From contig NZ_JANHLD010000004.1 of the NCBI RefSeq assembly GCF_028682455.1, forward strand, positions 434,001 to 498,000: DNA of 64,000 bases, in the 5' to 3' direction. Within the stretch, counting starts at the first letter, position 1, and the number at the start of each line of letters is the position of its first letter. The stretch is from Pseudomonas putida. Lineage in GTDB: Bacteria > Pseudomonadota > Gammaproteobacteria > Pseudomonadales > Pseudomonadaceae. This document shows positions 60,802 through 64,000 of this stretch, piece by piece. A program made the translations under genes and the position numbers. The notes beneath the pieces were generated by a model. The model saw only the letters and a program-made list of their open reading frames with translations. It was not told where the DNA came from and did no database searches.

Positions 60802-61128
60802 TTATACCGGCATCTGCATGATGTCTTGATAGGCCTGGACCAGCTTGTTGCGCACCTGGGTCAAGGCCTGAAAGGAAACGCTGGCTTTTTGCGAAGCGAT
60901 CATCACGTCGGTGAGGTCCACGCCGCTCTTGCCGATCTCGAAGGCGTTGGCCAGTTGCGTGGAAGCCTGCTGGGTGTCGCTGACCTTATTGATGGCCTGC
61001 CCCAGCATGTCGGCAAAATTGCTTGAGCCGAGCTCAGGCGCAGCGGCCGCCTTGGGCATCGACATGGCGTCCATCTGCATGGCCCGCATGTCCAACATCA
61101 ATCGATTAAATTCAACACCTTGGCTCAT
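60802..61128 (-). CDS. fliE: Flagellar hook-basal body protein FliE
   Basis: A 108-residue junction protein between MS-ring and rod. The conserved C-terminus FQALTQVRNKLVQAYQDIMQMPV and the middle SFADML-like segment (NFADMLGQAINKVSDTQQ) identify it. The ATG at 61128 follows GGAGAGAG. A near-perfect sigma-54 promoter is 62 bp upstream. Confidence 0.96.
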   Translation of the reverse strand: MSQGVEFNRLMLDMRAMQMDAMSMPKAAAAPELGSSNFADMLGQAINKVSDTQQASTQLANAFEIGKSGVDLTDVMIASQKASVSFQALTQVRNKLVQAYQDIMQMPV

Positions 61129-61189
61129 GGACTTCTCTCTCCGACGACCCGCATTTTTTTGACACTCACGCAGCGGATAGGCAGGACTT

Positions 61190-61205
61190 AGCAACAAGAG
61201 TGCCA
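61190..61205 (-). promoter_or_regulatory. Sigma-54 promoter of the fliE operon
   Basis: On the minus strand TGGCACTCTTGTTGCT is an exact fit to TGGCAC-N5-TTGCT. It precedes fliE by 62 bp and should need RpoN and a flagellar enhancer-binding protein (FleR or FleQ). Confidence 0.9.
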
Positions 61206-61209
61206 GCTC

Positions 61210-61226
61210 TGTCCGCACAGCGGACA
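61210..61226. promoter_or_regulatory. Perfect dyad upstream of the fliE promoter
   Basis: TGTCCGC-ACA-GCGGACA has 7-bp perfect arms. It lies 22 bp after the fleR stop and 4 bp upstream of the sigma-54 -24 element, so it may be an enhancer-binding-protein site or the terminator stem of fleR. No T-run follows it leftward. Confidence 0.5.
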
Positions 61227-61248
61227 AAAGCCCGCATGCACCCGACCC

Positions 61249-62628
61249 TTACGTGGCGTAGAGGCTGGCCTCGACATCCATACCTGCATCACGCATCTGC
61301 GCCAGCTTGTAGCGCAGGGTGCGCGGGCTGATGCCCAGCCGCTCGGCCGCTTCCTTGCGCCGGCCGCGTTCGGCGCGCAGGGTATCGATGATCATCTGGA
61401 ATTCGTGACGGCGCATGTCATCGCCCAGGCCGCTGACTGCCGGCTCGGTCGGCGCCTCCGGCAGGGCCGGCGCCGGGGCGGAGGTGAACATCGGCATGAC
61501 CCCGGCCAGACAAAAATCCGCCGCCTCGATCACCCCGCCCTGCTGCAGGATCAAGGCCCGCTGCAGGGCGTTGTCCAGCTCGCGCACGTTGCCCGGCCAG
61601 GCATAGCCCTGCAGGCAGGCCCTGGCCTCGGCTGACAGGCGTACCGGGGCATGCTTCATTTTATTGACGTGCCTGGCCAGCAGGCGCTCGGCCAGCGGCA
61701 GAATATCGGCGCTGCGCTCACGCAGCGGACGCCAGGCCAGCGGGAACACCGACAGGCGATAGAACAGGTCTTCACGAAACCGCCCCGCCGCCACTTCGCC
61801 GGCAAGGTCGCGGTTGGTGGTGGCGACCACGCGGATGTCCAGGGCGATCGGCTTGCGCCCACCCACCCGCTCCACTTCCCGCTCCTGCAACACGCGCAGC
61901 AGCTTGGCCTGAAGTGCCAGGGGCATCTCGGAAATTTCGTCGAGCAGCAAGGTACCGCCGTCGGCCTGTTCGAACTTGCCCGCCTGGGCGGCGATGGCAC
62001 CGGTGAACGATCCCTTTTCGTGACCGAACAGGGTCGCTTCGAGCATGTTGTCGGGGATGGCCGCACAGTTGATCGCCACAAAGGGCGCATTGGCGCGCCT
62101 GGACTGCTGGTGGATGTAGCGCGCCAGCACCTCCTTGCCGGTGCCTGACTCCCCAGAGATCAACACGGTGGAATCGCTGCGCGCCACCCGCGCCGCCAGC
62201 TCGAGCAATTGCGCACTGGCCGGTTCGCAGGCCACCGGCCCTTCATCCGCCTGCCCGGCCACCACGCCCAGGGCATGGCGCGCCACCAGGTCCAGCAGCG
62301 CCCGCGGCTCGAACGGCTTGACCAGATAGTCCACGGCGCCCTGGCGCATCGCTTCGACCGCGCGCTCGACCGCCGCATGGGCCGTCATCAGCAGCACCGG
62401 CAACTGTGGCTGGCGCGCCCGCAACAGCGCCAGCAACTGGTGGCCGTCCATGCCCGGCATGTTCACGTCGCTGACCACCAGGCTGAACGCCTCGGCGGCC
62501 ACCGCCTCGAGCGCCTCTTCGGCCGAGCCGACGGCGCGGTATGCAAAACCGCCCAGCTCGAGGGTATCGCCCAGGGCCTGGCGCAGTGCCCGATCGTCTT
62601 CGACCAGCAGCACCTTGATTGCCTTCAT
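61249..62628 (-). CDS. fleR: Sigma-54-dependent response regulator FleR
   Basis: A 459-residue activator: receiver (1-118, phospho-site Asp54 in VVSDVNMPGMDG), AAA+ sigma-54 interaction domain (~135-365; Walker A SGESGTGKE, sigma-contact loop GSFTGA, Walker B GGTLLLDEI) and a C-terminal Fis-type helix-turn-helix (RRKEAAERLGISPRTLRYKL). It turns on class III flagellar promoters, probably fliE here. The ATG at 62628 overlaps the fleS stop by 4 bp. Confidence 0.96.
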   Translation of the reverse strand: MKAIKVLLVEDDRALRQALGDTLELGGFAYRAVGSAEEALEAVAAEAFSLVVSDVNMPGMDGHQLLALLRARQPQLPVLLMTAHAAVERAVEAMRQGAVDYLVKPFEPRALLDLVARHALGVVAGQADEGPVACEPASAQLLELAARVARSDSTVLISGESGTGKEVLARYIHQQSRRANAPFVAINCAAIPDNMLEATLFGHEKGSFTGAIAAQAGKFEQADGGTLLLDEISEMPLALQAKLLRVLQEREVERVGGRKPIALDIRVVATTNRDLAGEVAAGRFREDLFYRLSVFPLAWRPLRERSADILPLAERLLARHVNKMKHAPVRLSAEARACLQGYAWPGNVRELDNALQRALILQQGGVIEAADFCLAGVMPMFTSAPAPALPEAPTEPAVSGLGDDMRRHEFQMIIDTLRAERGRRKEAAERLGISPRTLRYKLAQMRDAGMDVEASLYAT

Positions 62629-63839
62629 TGCTTGTTCTCCATGTTCCGCGCATCGATCAACGGCAAGGTGACCAGCGCGCATGTGCCACGGCCTGACCGT
62701 GAGCGCAGTTGCAAGGCGCCCTGGTGCGCCCGCGCCACCGCCTTGACCACCGCCAGGCCAAGCCCGGTGCCAGTGGCCTTGGTGGTCAGGAAGGGTTCAC
62801 CCAGGCGCGCCAGCAAGGCGCTGTCGATGCCTGCACCGGCATCGCTGATGCACAGCCGCAGCATCTGGCCGCGACGGTACAGGTGCACCTTCAGGCGCGC
62901 CGGTTCGGTGCTTGCCTGCAGGGCGTTTTCAATCAGGTTGAGCAAGGCGCCGACCAGGGTGTCGCGGTTGCACAGCAATTCACCCAGGTGGCTGTCGCAC
63001 TGCCAGCGCACCTCATGCCCCTGGACGTGAGCCTGGGCAGCCTGCTGCAGCGCCTGGAACAGTGCCTTGGGCGTGACCCGATTGGTCAGCGGCAACTCGC
63101 CCCGGGCGAACACCAGCATGTCGCGCACCTGATGCTCGAGCTCGTGCAAACGCTCCTTGAGGTTGCCGGCAAAGCGCTGCTGGGTTTCCACCGGCAGGGC
63201 CTGCTCGGCCAGGTGGCTGGCATACAACAGGGCCGCCGACAGCGGCGTACGGATCTGGTGGGCGAGCGATGCGACCATCTTGCCGAGCGACGACAGCCGC
63301 TCATGGCGCGCCAGCTGTCCTTGCAACTGACGGGTTTCAGTCAGGTCATTGAGCAGCACCAACTGCCCGGGCTCGGCATCCAGCGAGCGGGTGGCGATCG
63401 ACAGGCGACGGCCATCGCGCAGCGATACTTCATGGCCGTCATCGTCGCGCGGGGCAAAGCTGCGCACGATCACCTCGCGCCACAACTCCCCCTCCAGCGG
63501 CTCGCCCAGCAACTCGCATGCGGCAGGATTGGCCTCGCGCACGCGTCCCTGGGCATCGATGACAATGACGCCACCGGGCAACAGGTCGAGCAGGTTCTGC
63601 AGGCGATTGGCCAGGCGCTCCTTCTCGGCAAGCTCGGCCATGCGCTGGGCACTGACCACCTCCAGCTCGCCCTTGAGTTCGGTGACCCGGGCTTCGAGCA
63701 AGTTATAGGACTCGCTCAACTGACTGGAGACCTGATCGAACAAGGCGAAGGCCTGTTGCAGGCCAAGGCGGCTTTCCTGTTCGATGGCGTTCTGCCCCTT
63801 CACATCAGGGACACAGGAGATGGGGGCGGCCTGGGGCAT
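62625..63839 (-). CDS. fleS: Flagellar sensor histidine kinase FleS
   Basis: A 404-residue cytoplasmic kinase without membrane segments: a PAS domain (~78-170, LPGGVIVIDAQGRVREANPAA), a HisKA box with phospho-His194 (SLAHQIRTPLSAALLYASH) and an ATPase domain (~270-395, LLNLIENALQAS, DAGAGIDSALLARLGEPF, GTGLGLAVVKAVARAH). It phosphorylates FleR. A sigma-54 promoter lies 52 bp upstream. Confidence 0.96.
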   Translation of the reverse strand: MPQAAPISCVPDVKGQNAIEQESRLGLQQAFALFDQVSSQLSESYNLLEARVTELKGELEVVSAQRMAELAEKERLANRLQNLLDLLPGGVIVIDAQGRVREANPAACELLGEPLEGELWREVIVRSFAPRDDDGHEVSLRDGRRLSIATRSLDAEPGQLVLLNDLTETRQLQGQLARHERLSSLGKMVASLAHQIRTPLSAALLYASHLAEQALPVETQQRFAGNLKERLHELEHQVRDMLVFARGELPLTNRVTPKALFQALQQAAQAHVQGHEVRWQCDSHLGELLCNRDTLVGALLNLIENALQASTEPARLKVHLYRRGQMLRLCISDAGAGIDSALLARLGEPFLTTKATGTGLGLAVVKAVARAHQGALQLRSRSGRGTCALVTLPLIDARNMENKQ

Positions 63840-63891
63840 CGTGCTCTCTCGCGTGACTGACCGTCATAAAACGGTGTGTTGGCAGCGATAA

Positions 63892-63908
63892 AGCAATAGG
63901 CGTGCCGG
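63892..63908 (-). promoter_or_regulatory. Sigma-54 promoter of fleSR
   Basis: On the minus strand CCGGCACGCCTATTGCT has the GG-N10-GC spacing, GGCACG and TTGCT. It lies 52 bp before the fleS ATG. In Pseudomonas the fleSR pair is known to depend on FleQ and RpoN. Confidence 0.8.
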
Positions 63909-63922
63909 CTACTTGAGCACCC

Positions 63923-63945
63923 GGTGCAACCAGCCTGGTTGCACC
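63923..63945. promoter_or_regulatory. Perfect dyad upstream of the fleS promoter
   Basis: GGTGCAACCA and TGGTTGCACC are exact 10-bp arms around GCC. It is 14 bp upstream of the -24 element. It may be the terminator stem of the gene beyond the window or an activator site; no T-run supports the first. Confidence 0.5.
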
Positions 63946-64000
63946 CCACCAAAGGCAGACAGGACGGGCATTACAGCCCTGTAAAAGGTAGGGATATAAA

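Noticed and set aside
1..64000. CRISPR array, prophage, insertion sequence or restriction system
   Set aside because: No regularly spaced direct repeats, phage structural genes, transposase or methylase motifs were seen on either strand.

Overview
The window looks like a chromosomal segment of a fluorescent Pseudomonas, most likely of the P. putida type. The evidence is the high G+C coding sequence, REP-like palindromes carrying a GCGGGCTTGCCCCGC core, and gene blocks in typical Pseudomonas order: fleSR-fliEFGHIJ-hsbA-hsbR-hptB-fliK-fliLMNOPQR-flhB, rplU-rpmA-obgE-proB, ispB and mksFEB. Assignment is by recognition of protein families and motifs; no database search was possible.

Layout. (1) 1-9542 is an ectoine/5-hydroxyectoine catabolic island. 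A leftward block doeC(partial)-doeB-doeA-eutC-eutB sits beside the MocR-type regulator enuR, and the ABC uptake operon ehuBCDA diverges to the right. A perfect 10-bp inverted repeat lies upstream of eutB, and part of it recurs in the enuR/ehuB intergenic region, so it is a strong candidate EnuR operator. (2) 9.6-16.6 kb holds two metallo-beta-lactamase-fold genes (one with lost metal ligands) around an acyl-CoA dehydrogenase gene, then two MFS transporter genes. (3) 16.6-22.3 kb holds an iron-starvation module (Fur-box-like site, ECF sigma factor, FecR, TonB-dependent receptor), a tRNA-Met(CAU), and a second sigma/FecR pair whose sigma gene looks internally deleted and has no receptor beside it. 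(4) 22.3-27.1 kb holds a LysE exporter with a divergent LysR regulator, an M15 peptidase, a beta-carbonic anhydrase, a small acidic protein, rimI and its partner. (5) 27.3-32.1 kb is the MksFEB condensin operon. (6) 32.2-45.3 kb is a housekeeping stretch: creA, proB, obgE, rpmA, rplU, ispB, a YjdM-like gene, a small gene behind a strong Fur-box-like site, fklB, yqhA-like, a Lon-like protease, DUF3015 and DUF4105 genes. (7) 45.37-45.90 kb is a large nested inverted-repeat element. (8) 46.0-63.84 kb is the flagellar basal body, export and regulatory region on the minus strand, with the HptB-HsbR-HsbA switch inserted between fliJ and fliK. Sigma-54 -24/-12 promoters can be read before fleS, fliE, fliK and fliL.

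How the parts work together. EhuABCD imports ectoines, EutB/EutC convert the hydroxylated form to ectoine, and DoeA/DoeB/DoeC take ectoine towards aspartate, under EnuR. The flagellar genes form a transcription cascade in which FleSR and RpoN drive several separately promoted segments. No CRISPR array, prophage, insertion sequence or toxin-antitoxin system was seen. The observations most worth checking are the EnuR operator pair, the metal-site-deficient MBL protein, the eroded sigma factor, and the repeat element at the flhB boundary, where flhA is not the neighbour.
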